Positions 1-6,242 of a DNA stretch of 10,533 nt are shown here, in pieces. The notes beneath the pieces were generated by a model that did no database searches, was not told the DNA's origin, and saw nothing but the letters and a program-made list of their open reading frames with translations. The position numbers and the translations under genes are program-made. How positions within the stretch are numbered: the first letter of the stretch is position 1; each line of letters starts with the position of its first letter. Source of the stretch: CAZUZS01 sp964624795 (lineage in GTDB: Bacteria > Calditrichota > Calditrichia > RBG-13-44-9); the NCBI GenBank assembly GCA_964624795.1, contig CAZUZS010000110.1, positions 1 to 10,533 of the forward strand. Reading direction: 5' to 3'.

Positions 1-25
1 ATAAGAATTGTGCAGAATACCCATA

Positions 26-54
26 TTGATTTCTGCAAATAATTTTGCTATGTT
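26..54 (+). promoter_or_regulatory. Candidate sigma-70-type promoter for the small-ORF/TPR operon
   Basis: A TTGATT hexamer (26-31) is separated by exactly 17 bases from TATGTT (49-54), in an AT-rich stretch 65 bases upstream of the first start codon of the operon. The overlapping TAATTTTG (40-47) also fits the TAnnTTTG pattern known for Bacteroidetes -7 elements, but I found no TTTG partner at the right upstream distance. Both assignments come from pattern matching in AT-rich DNA, where chance matches are common. Confidence 0.35.
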
Positions 55-119
55 ATTATCAATCAGTTTGGATTTCAGCTTTTAGTAAGAATTTATTACT
101 AACAAGGGGATAGACTTCC

Positions 120-299
120 ATGAAGCGGCAGGAAATCAGCCAGGCATTTGATGAGTTGAAAAACATCCAGAAAAAAATTGACGCCCAACAGCAGATTGAA
201 ACGCATCTGGAAGCGAAACGTCTGTTAAAGATGATTGATGCAGAGCTAATGGACGCACTTCACAATATGCAAGCGCTGCTGGATGTAGCTGACGAGTAA
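120..299 (+). CDS. Small helical (predicted coiled-coil) protein, 59 aa, unknown function
   Basis: This open frame starts at an ATG at 120, ends with TAA at 297-299 and encodes 59 residues. A good Shine-Dalgarno-like AAGGGGA lies at 104-110, nine bases before the start. The protein is rich in Glu, Gln, Lys, Leu and Ala, has no Pro, Gly or Cys, and has hydrophobic residues at helix-like spacing (for example KRLLKMIDAELMDALHNMQ near residues 33-51), so one long amphipathic helix or coiled coil is expected. It has no signal peptide or membrane segment. Its stop lies three bases before the start of the downstream TPR gene, so the two are probably co-transcribed and translationally coupled. The protein could be a small binding partner of that TPR protein, but this is an inference. 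I recognise no family. Confidence 0.7.
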   Translation: MKRQEISQAFDELKNIQKKIDAQQQIETHLEAKRLLKMIDAELMDALHNMQALLDVADE

Positions 300-302
300 G
301 CA

Positions 303-1841
303 ATGGATGATACCTTCGTACGTGTCAAACTCGAAGCTGCCAAACGATTCAAGAAAGGGGGTCATTTTTACGAAGCCGAAAAGGAACTGCGGGAAGCGCT
401 GGAAGTTGCTCCCGCAGACCTGAAGGTAAGAACAGCTCTCGCTGATGTCTTTTATCACCTGTCGCGCTACCATGAAGCGGAGAAGCTTATAAACGAAGTG
501 TTGTCCGTAAAACCGGATGATACCTACGCAATTTATCTCGCCGGCCTGATCGCATATAAACAGCAAAAATTCGGCAGGGCCCTGCAGGATTTCTCCGCTG
601 TCCTGCAAATCAAACCGGATCATTACTATTCCCAAAAAATGGTTGTACTCCTGCTCTTGAAACAACAGAAATGGGATGAAGCACATGCCATGATCAACAA
701 GGCCATGATGCAAAATGAGGACGATCCGTTTTTGATGAATCAATTGGCGCGCGTTTACCGGGCTAATGGCGACTATGATAAGGCTATCGGCATTTTAGAA
801 AATCTGCAAAAATTAAACAGAGACAACGAATTTGTCCGCAAGCAATTGCTGGAATTGAAGGCGCTGAAGGCGAACAAATCGCCCGACCAAATCTCGACCG
901 AGATTTCGGCTTTGCTAAATATTTCCAGCCAAAAGAACCGACCCGAGTTGTGGCAAGTTCGGGCGGAGAACCTCAGGAAAGCAGGCAAATTTGCAGAAGC
1001 AATCGACGCCTACCAGGGGCTTTTGAAGCTGGATCCCGAAAATTCTTACGCTCGCCGCCAGGTCGCTTTCATCTACAAGAAAATGGGGGATGCGGAAAAG
1101 GCGGAAGAATTTCTCACCCCGCTTTTTCTGGAAAACCCATCCGACATGTATGTCAGGAACACGTTGTTTTCCATCTTTAAAGAGCATTTCGGATTATGGC
1201 AATGGATAAAACTTCTGCAGGAAGCGCTTGTCCGACATCCCGACCAGGTGAATTTACACGGCATGATCAAAAAGTACCGTTCGCAGTTGGATTCGCTAAG
1301 GGGTTTCGATTGGACATCGGAAAAATTCGAAGAAGAGTTGGCAGGGATTGAGCATCAAAACTATTCCTACAATTTGCGCCAGGATTCTTTTCTCCCGCTT
1401 CATCGTTTCTTGTTACGATATCTGAAGTCCATCAAAGAGATTCCCGGGCTTACAGAACTTATCGAAAAAGCAAAGAAAGATCAGCGGGTTGCGCGTACGC
1501 TTCACAAAACTGCAAATGGAGGAGAAATTCGACCCTTTTATCAATCCTGGCTATTCTGGATTCATTTCTATGTTTTGAGTAAACAGAAATCCGGGATTGA
1601 AGAAGTGCTCTATCGCCCGGCCGCACACGATGATGGCGGCCCTGTTACCTGGATTGTCCGGAAAAAGGAGTACTACCTCAATATTCACGATTATAGCGAC
1701 AGGGCGGTTAAAAAGGTGGTCAGGCGAGGGAAAGGGTGGACAATTCGCATTCCGGTGGATTTGCCGGGGACCGGACAAGCAGGAGCATGGCCGCTGGCTT
1801 CTCCTTCCGATATCGTTAAAATTCTGAGCTGGCTGGACTGA
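303..1841 (+). CDS. Cytoplasmic TPR-repeat protein with unrecognised C-terminal domain, 512 aa
   Basis: Residues 10 to about 310 are tetratricopeptide repeats, with characteristic helical pairs such as FYEAEKELREALEVAP (22-37), YHEAEKLINEVLSVKPDD (56-73), WDEAHAMINKAM (124-135), YDKAIGILENLQKLN (158-172) and FAEAIDAYQGLLKLDPEN (230-247). About seven to nine repeats are present, interrupted by a looser segment at 185-215. The last 160 residues (about 350-512) are not TPR-like: they carry a helical part (364-392) and then an aromatic-rich, probably beta-containing part (408-512) with conspicuous Trp residues. I do not recognise this domain. There is no signal peptide or transmembrane helix, so the protein is probably cytosolic. 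TPR arrays usually act as protein-binding scaffolds. The start at 303 lies three bases after the upstream stop and has only a weak GAG-type ribosome site, which fits translational coupling to the small helical protein. The function is unknown. Confidence 0.85.
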   Translation: MDDTFVRVKLEAAKRFKKGGHFYEAEKELREALEVAPADLKVRTALADVFYHLSRYHEAEKLINEVLSVKPDDTYAIYLAGLIAYKQQKFGRALQDFSAVLQIKPDHYYSQKMVVLLLLKQQKWDEAHAMINKAMMQNEDDPFLMNQLARVYRANGDYDKAIGILENLQKLNRDNEFVRKQLLELKALKANKSPDQISTEISALLNISSQKNRPELWQVRAENLRKAGKFAEAIDAYQGLLKLDPENSYARRQVAFIYKKMGDAEKAEEFLTPLFLENPSDMYVRNTLFSIFKEHFGLWQWIKLLQEALVRHPDQVNLHGMIKKYRSQLDSLRGFDWTSEKFEEELAGIEHQNYSYNLRQDSFLPLHRFLLRYLKSIKEIPGLTELIEKAKKDQRVARTLHKTANGGEIRPFYQSWLFWIHFYVLSKQKSGIEEVLYRPAAHDDGGPVTWIVRKKEYYLNIHDYSDRAVKKVVRRGKGWTIRIPVDLPGTGQAGAWPLASPSDIVKILSWLD

Positions 1842-1998
1842 CAGCCGCCACTTCCTTTTCAAAAGGTCCTACCCATAAAACGCCGTCGAATCTCCAATCG
1901 AAATCGCATCAACTCTTGTATAGTCGCCCCAATTGCGCGATAAATCGAAAACCCCGCAATTGAGTCGCCCGGCGGCGGGCCTCATAAAATAGCCGCCT

Positions 1999-2023
1999 CC
2001 AAATCTCTTTTAAAAGGATTTGG
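1999..2023. repeat. 25-bp near-perfect palindrome, operator-like
   Basis: CCAAATC (1999-2005), one unpaired T, the self-complementary CTTTTAAAAG (2007-2016) and GATTTGG (2017-2023) form a dyad with 12 paired positions per side. It is followed by a direct repeat of TTGGCAAA (2020-2027 and 2051-2058). The lack of a loop and of a T-tract argues against a terminator. A DNA-binding protein site upstream of the exported TPR gene is the more natural reading, but this is an inference. Confidence 0.45.
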
Positions 2024-2095
2024 CAAAAGAGCAAAAAATATTTAAGTTTCTTGGCAAATAGAGTAGTGTCTTAGCGCAATATTCTGTTGTTATAA

Positions 2096-2140
2096 CGTTT
2101 TAACTAGGAGATTCCAGGCGTTTTAAATAGGAAATCCGGA
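2096..2140. repeat. Imperfect 23-bp tandem direct repeat upstream of the exported TPR gene
   Basis: Two copies beginning CGTTTTAA, at 2096 and 2119, are offset by 23 bases. Each continues into a TAGGA element and then a TCC: copy one reads CGTTTTAACTAGGAGATTCC and copy two CGTTTTAAATAGGAAATCC. A shorter CGTTAAGG follows at 2156-2163. The spacing is close to two helical turns, as is common for tandem activator or repressor sites. The repeat lies about 140-190 bases upstream of the chosen start of the next gene. Confidence 0.5.
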
Positions 2141-2282
2141 TTTTGTGCGGTGGAACGTTAAGGCATCACTGACGTTAGTTATTTTCTCAGTGTTTGTCTC
2201 GAAAAGGTAAAGTTTTTCTAAAAAAATTCGATTTTATATGAGTATGATTTATGGAATTTTTAATAATCTTTGGTCTTTTATA

Positions 2283-4136
2283 ATGAATAGATTTAAAATA
2301 ATTTCGCCTTACCTGCTGTTGTTCGTTCTCGCCTCTTTTACCACCGTTTTAGCCCAGGATCAGCGGTTTATTGCCATATTGCCTTTTACAAATACTGGTT
2401 CAGCCGAATCGAATTGGGTTGCACGTGGGATAGAGGAAATTTTATATGACAAGTTTACGAACCTGCACTCAGCGACTGTATTTGAAAAGGAAACATTAGA
2501 CCGAATTCTGTTAAAAAATGGTATCAGGAAAGCTTCCGATCTTACTGTCCGGAATGCTTTTTTGGTGGGGAAAGAAACAGGTGTAGATGTCTTGCTTACC
2601 GGCGATTATTTGGTAATGGGCCAGAACCTGAAGATCCATTTCAGGGTGGTCAGTACATACACCGGGGCGGATATTTTTAGTGATTCGTTCGAAGGCAGAT
2701 TGTCAGACATTTACCGTATCCATGCCGAGGCTATTCAGGAAATATTACAGGTTATGGCAATTCCGGTAAACGATGCCGATCGCCAAATGTTGGCAAAATC
2801 CTCCACCAAGTCCATCCAGGGTTTTGAATACTACTGCAAAGCCTATACTGAGTTTCAGCGCGGTTCCGGTATGGAACTGGTTGCCAGCCTTTTTATGCGC
2901 GCCTTGCAGCAGGATCCCGATTTTTGGGAAGCGCAGTACAATTTAGGTGTCATCTATTATAATTTTGACCAATACCAGAAGGCGCTTGCCCAATTTCAGT
3001 CAGTTATCCAGAAAAATCCATCATTCTATAAACCATATTATGGCATCGGGGTAATCTATTATTTGCAGAGAAATTACTCGAAGGCCATTGGAAACTTCGA
3101 TAAAGTGCTCGAGCTCAACCCCGACCATGATCGCACACTTTATTATCTTGGACGGGTTTATGTTAGACTGGATTCTGTAAAAAAAGGTTTGGAGTATCTC
3201 GAAAAATCTGCACAATTGAATCCCAACTATGCGCCGACACAATATCACATGGGTTTGGCGAATATGAAGCGGGGGTGGTATAAAACCGCAGTACAGGCAT
3301 TCCGGACGTCGATCAAGCTCGATCCCGACAATTATCTCGCCCACAATGCCCTGGGTGAAAGTTACTACAGCCTGCAGCGGTTTGATGATGCTGTCTATGA
3401 ATATCAAAAAGCGATTGAACTACGAAAGGACTTTTCAACGGCATATTTCAATATCGGAAACACAGTTTACAAAAAAGGAGCACTTGAAGAAATTGTCGAT
3501 GCCTATCTCGAAATTCTGGAGACACGCTACACCCGGAATTCCGATAATAATGGGAATTCGGAAATCCTGGGTGATTTAAAACAGTTGAAAAATCAGAATA
3601 AATTGCAATCGGCGGATGTGTATAACAAGATGATTCACTCCTACCGGGATGCATTGGAGTATGAACCAAGCTTTTTTGAGGCTGCTTTTAACCTGGCGCT
3701 GACTTACGAAAAGATCGGCAGAGCGGACAGCGCCGAATTTTTCTATAAAAAGACAATCTCCACCAATCCGGATTTAGTGCGTGCGCACATGCGCCTGGGA
3801 CGGCTTTATGAAAGCCAGCAAAGGTTTACAGAGGCCTTGCAGCAGTTTAAAGACGTTGTGAAAATAGAACCTTCCTATTTTGCGGCAACTCCACGATTGG
3901 GAGAAGATTACCGCTACATCAATATTATTGAGGAAGTTTTACAGGAATACCAGAAAAAACGGGAGCTCCGGCCCAACGATCCGGAAACGCTGATTGTTCT
4001 TGCGCGTATCTTTAACAGTCTCGGAAGACTGGGGCAGGCGGAACAATATTATAAGCAGATAGTGCAACTCGATCCCCAGAACCGGGAAGCAACCAAAGAA
4101 CTCAATAATATTCGCCGGCAGTTGAAAAAAATGTAA
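2283..4136 (+). CDS. Exported TolB/CsgG-like N-terminal domain plus TPR array protein, 617 aa
   Basis: I chose the ATG at 2283 because it starts a textbook signal peptide: MNRFK, then a hydrophobic core, then VLA before QDQ. An in-frame ATG at 2238 would add 15 residues ahead of it. Neither start has a clear Shine-Dalgarno site. Mature residues 27 to about 160 begin with FIAILPFTN and contain ARGIEEILYDKF and GVDVLLTGDYLV, the pattern of the TolB N-terminal/CsgG/FlgO-like alpha-beta domain found at the head of many bacterial TPR proteins. From about residue 180 to the end come ten or so TPRs, for example YQKALAQFQSVIQKNP and YSKAIGNFDKVLELNP. An Asn-rich linker (around 419-428) separates the fifth and sixth units. 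The protein probably sits in the periplasm or envelope as an assembly or scaffolding factor. The exact partner cannot be read from the sequence. Confidence 0.85.
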   Translation: MNRFKIISPYLLLFVLASFTTVLAQDQRFIAILPFTNTGSAESNWVARGIEEILYDKFTNLHSATVFEKETLDRILLKNGIRKASDLTVRNAFLVGKETGVDVLLTGDYLVMGQNLKIHFRVVSTYTGADIFSDSFEGRLSDIYRIHAEAIQEILQVMAIPVNDADRQMLAKSSTKSIQGFEYYCKAYTEFQRGSGMELVASLFMRALQQDPDFWEAQYNLGVIYYNFDQYQKALAQFQSVIQKNPSFYKPYYGIGVIYYLQRNYSKAIGNFDKVLELNPDHDRTLYYLGRVYVRLDSVKKGLEYLEKSAQLNPNYAPTQYHMGLANMKRGWYKTAVQAFRTSIKLDPDNYLAHNALGESYYSLQRFDDAVYEYQKAIELRKDFSTAYFNIGNTVYKKGALEEIVDAYLEILETRYTRNSDNNGNSEILGDLKQLKNQNKLQSADVYNKMIHSYRDALEYEPSFFEAAFNLALTYEKIGRADSAEFFYKKTISTNPDLVRAHMRLGRLYESQQRFTEALQQFKDVVKIEPSYFAATPRLGEDYRYINIIEEVLQEYQKKRELRPNDPETLIVLARIFNSLGRLGQAEQYYKQIVQLDPQNREATKELNNIRRQLKKM

Positions 4137-4160
4137 ACAGTATTAGATCAACTTTTTTTG

Positions 4161-4187
4161 AAGCCTGTTCTTGAGCAGGCTTTTTTT
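4161..4187 (+). terminator. Intrinsic terminator of the exported TPR gene
   Basis: A seven-base-pair stem, AAGCCTG (4161-4167) with CAGGCTT (4176-4182), closes an eight-base loop and runs into an uninterrupted T-run (4181-4187). It lies 25 bases after the stop codon. On the minus strand the stem is followed by C and A residues and not T, so it should act only on plus-strand transcription. Confidence 0.9.
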
Positions 4188-4318
4188 ATGTACTTGATCT
4201 GTTCTTCTGTCCGCTCACCGAACGGCCACTAACAAGTGAAAAAGCAACTTGAAATGCCTTATATGCCAAATCAGGAAGAAAATGAGAATGTTATTCGAAA
4301 GGGATTACAGCTTTGGAT

Positions 4319-5167
4319 CTATTCGTTTCCTGATGGTGGCGCCAGAAGCTGCCGCATGAGATCTGAGAATGTAGGTGCGGCGGACAGTTCGCCTGACGGC
4401 TCAGCTACAGGTTCTCCGGCTTCCATCTCCTGGATAATGCGAACGATTTCGTCCGGGCTTCCGGCGATTGCCATTGGCAGCTGCCCCCGCTTTGCGGCTA
4501 TCTTGGGCCAATCGCCGATTTTCTCCAACGACTGAAAATATAGTTTTTCCTGCTGGTTTTGCGGAAAGAAACCGCGAGTTCCTGTCTCGAAGCGGGCCTG
4601 AATGGTTGGCATTCCAAGCGCTTTGGCTGCTGCAATATCGCTTTCCAGGCGGTTGCTGATCAGCACAGTTTCAGACGGCTCGGACCGGGTTTTGGCTAAT
4701 ATCTTTTGGAAAAATTGCCGCCCGGCGACTTTCTGATTGTCACTTTCACTGGTGGCATAGTAAAACAGGTTTGAAAGCCGATATTGCCGGAGGGCAAATA
4801 GCAGTCGTCTTTCATCGCCAGCAAATATGGCATTCTGATAATAGTAATTGGTGGTTTGAATGACCGTGCGGATTCCCGGAACCAACCTTGAATAGAGCGA
4901 ACTATGCTTTCTTCCGAAATAGTCAATCTGTTGTTTGTATTTTTCATATTCCCGTGGAGAAAGATAATGTTCGGCGATTGTCAGGAAGAGTGAGCCGCCC
5001 TGGTTGTTAGATGCCAGGAAGTCCCGGATTTTCATCAACTGCCCGAAGTCTGACCATTCTTTTTCCCTTCGCAGATAATACCAGAGGATTTCATAGAATT
5101 TGAATCGCAGAAGTTCCTCATTAAGGATCACGCCTTCCAGGCGATAGAGTATTGTTTTTATCATCAT
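4319..5167 (-). CDS. HAD-fold protein with degenerate active site (probable pseudophosphatase), 282 aa
   Basis: The order of elements matches a haloacid dehalogenase-like hydrolase with a helical cap: motif I region IKTILYRLEGVIL (3-15), cap helices (about 20-95), VPGIRTVIQTT (96-106), motif II region IFAGDERR (114-121), motif III lysine region NQKVAGRQFFQKIL (144-157, K146) and motif IV region VLISNRLESDIAAAKALGM (168-186). The residues that do the chemistry are changed. The nucleophilic Asp of the DxD pair is Arg9 and the second is Glu11; the motif II Thr/Ser position is Ala116; the usual GD of motif IV is Ser171-Asn172, although Asp177 remains. Phosphatase activity is therefore unlikely. 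The C-terminal tail (about 190-282) is extra and Glu/Pro-rich. The gene overlaps the kinase gene upstream by 47 bases. A GGGGG ribosome site (5171-5175) lies three bases before the first Met and six before the second, so 5164 may be the true start. Confidence 0.8.
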   Translation of the reverse strand: MMIKTILYRLEGVILNEELLRFKFYEILWYYLRREKEWSDFGQLMKIRDFLASNNQGGSLFLTIAEHYLSPREYEKYKQQIDYFGRKHSSLYSRLVPGIRTVIQTTNYYYQNAIFAGDERRLLFALRQYRLSNLFYYATSESDNQKVAGRQFFQKILAKTRSEPSETVLISNRLESDIAAAKALGMPTIQARFETGTRGFFPQNQQEKLYFQSLEKIGDWPKIAAKRGQLPMAIAGSPDEIVRIIQEMEAGEPVAEPSGELSAAPTFSDLMRQLLAPPSGNE

Positions 5168-6242
5168 TTTCCCCCAGGATCTGGGTAAACATTTCGCTGC
5201 TTGCCTTGAATTCGGGGTAGGTAGCCATCATCTCAATCGCTGTTTCAGACGAGCTTCGAATGTATCTCAGATAGTCTCTGTTTTGCAGAGACCGGAAAGA
5301 AAAGATAAAAGCCCCCGCATCGTGCAGCTTTCGCTGGATCACAGTGTAATCCACACTCTTTTTAAAATGTTCGAAAGAAAAATGTTTCCGCAATTGCACT
5401 TGCTTATCATAAAAATCGGACAGGCAACGCTGCCGAACGGTATCGGGAATCTCGACATAAGAATCCCACAGCAGCGAGACCAGATCGTAAACATAGCTTC
5501 CTGCGCGAGCGTCCTGAAAATCAATTATCTGGAAGGGAGTTTTTTTGACGCTGGTTTTGTAAAAGATGTTACTGCTCTGGAAATCCCGGTGAACAAACAC
5601 CGGCTGTAGGGAATCCAGGAAGTTGCTGATCTTTGTTGAAAATTCCTGAAAGATCTTTTCTTCCGCGGGCGTGAATCGATGCTGCACGAAATGCTCAAAC
5701 AAGTTCTCTTTCACATGGAATTGGAATTCGTAGAGATATTTTTCAGCATCAAAATATCGCTGAAAAGCCGGGCAGTGTTTCTCGAATTTTGCCCTGTGCT
5801 GCATTGTTACCAGAAAGTCGATAAGCTGCGCGTATATGGAATCGGTTTGTCCCGGATTTTTTTGAAGATAAAGATTAAGTTGTTCTCCGGCAGCGGGTGC
5901 CAAAAAAATCCAGCCATGTTCGCGGTTTAACTCGAACAACCGGGGCCGGGGAATTTTATTTCGCCGGAGGTAGTAGCTGATGTTCAGGTAATCGTCGGCA
6001 ATCTGCAACTGGTTGAGGGGAATGTGCATCAGAACGACCTTTTTCTGCGGAAAGTAAGTCTTGCCGGAAAACGTGAGCATGTAATATTTCCTGACCGAAG
6101 CCCCATTATTGATCGGCGCAATCGAGAAATTATATAAATTGAAAAACAGGCTTAACTGATTCCGCAACTGCTCAATTTCTACCCGCTTTTCTGCTTCATT
6201 TTGTATTTTCATTTCTGCTGATTCTCCCGGCAGTAATGTCAT
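5121..6242 (-). CDS. AmgK-like phosphotransferase (aminoglycoside phosphotransferase fold), 373 aa
   Basis: The catalytic loop VFVHRDFQSSNIF (215-227) supplies His218, Asp220 and Asn225 of the HxDxxxxN motif. IIDFQDARAGSYVYDLVSLLWDSY (239-262) supplies the metal-binding Asp241 followed by the FQDA...YDLxSLL signature. That signature is typical of the AmgK group (COG3178-type kinases), which phosphorylate the anomeric position of N-acetylmuramate or N-acetylglucosamine in cell-wall recycling. The N-lobe (45-120) has GASVRKYYML and VVLMHIP, the usual AmgK-group variant without the ordinary ATP-binding Lys. The substrate cannot be fixed from sequence, because related proteins act on other sugars. 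The start ATG overlaps the stop of the S9 peptidase gene as ATGA. A second Met at residue 11 (6212) has a better ribosome site, GGGAGAA at 6222-6228, nine bases away, and may be the real start. The protein is cytoplasmic, and no MurU nucleotidyltransferase is in view. Confidence 0.8.
   Translation of the reverse strand: MTLLPGESAEMKIQNEAEKRVEIEQLRNQLSLFFNLYNFSIAPINNGASVRKYYMLTFSGKTYFPQKKVVLMHIPLNQLQIADDYLNISYYLRRNKIPRPRLFELNREHGWIFLAPAAGEQLNLYLQKNPGQTDSIYAQLIDFLVTMQHRAKFEKHCPAFQRYFDAEKYLYEFQFHVKENLFEHFVQHRFTPAEEKIFQEFSTKISNFLDSLQPVFVHRDFQSSNIFYKTSVKKTPFQIIDFQDARAGSYVYDLVSLLWDSYVEIPDTVRQRCLSDFYDKQVQLRKHFSFEHFKKSVDYTVIQRKLHDAGAFIFSFRSLQNRDYLRYIRSSSETAIEMMATYPEFKASSEMFTQILGENDDKNNTLSPGRRDP

Larger units (their letters stand above)
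1842..2282. other. Long non-coding intergenic region with clustered dyads and direct repeats
   Basis: About 440 bases separate the two TPR genes, and I see no credible coding frame or RNA gene in them. The left half is GC-richer and holds stem-forming repeats: CAATTGCG/CGCAATTG (1930-1937 and 1955-1962), AGTCGCCC repeated at 1922-1929 and 1963-1970, a short GCCCG/CGGGC hairpin (1967-1980) and a competing GGCGGC/GCCGCC pair (1971-1976 and 1992-1997). The right half is AT-rich and holds a 23-bp tandem repeat. No stem is followed by a T-run, so I cannot assign a classical terminator to the upstream gene. Confidence 0.6.

Noticed and set aside
246..743. 165-residue minus-strand frame opposite the TPR gene
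   Set aside because: It is antisense to a clear TPR coding region, and its composition is that of the reverse complement of repeated helices.
1967..1980. GC hairpin as the terminator of the first TPR operon
   Set aside because: The stem is only five pairs, lies about 125 bases past the stop codon and is not followed by a T-run.
4161..4187. Bidirectional terminator serving both converging operons
   Set aside because: On the minus strand the stem is followed by C and an A-run and not a T-run, so only plus-strand termination is supported.
4236..4535. 99-residue plus-strand frame in the convergent region
   Set aside because: More than two thirds of it lies antisense to the HAD-fold gene, its C-terminal part looks like a shadow (Ser/Gly/Arg-rich), and it has no ribosome site. 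Bases 4190-4318 otherwise show no clear feature, and no minus-strand terminator for the HAD operon was visible there.
4319..5167. HAD-fold gene as an active MupP-type phosphatase
   Set aside because: The neighbouring AmgK-like kinase makes this attractive, but the nucleophile aspartate, the second aspartate, the motif II Thr/Ser and the motif IV GD are all replaced.
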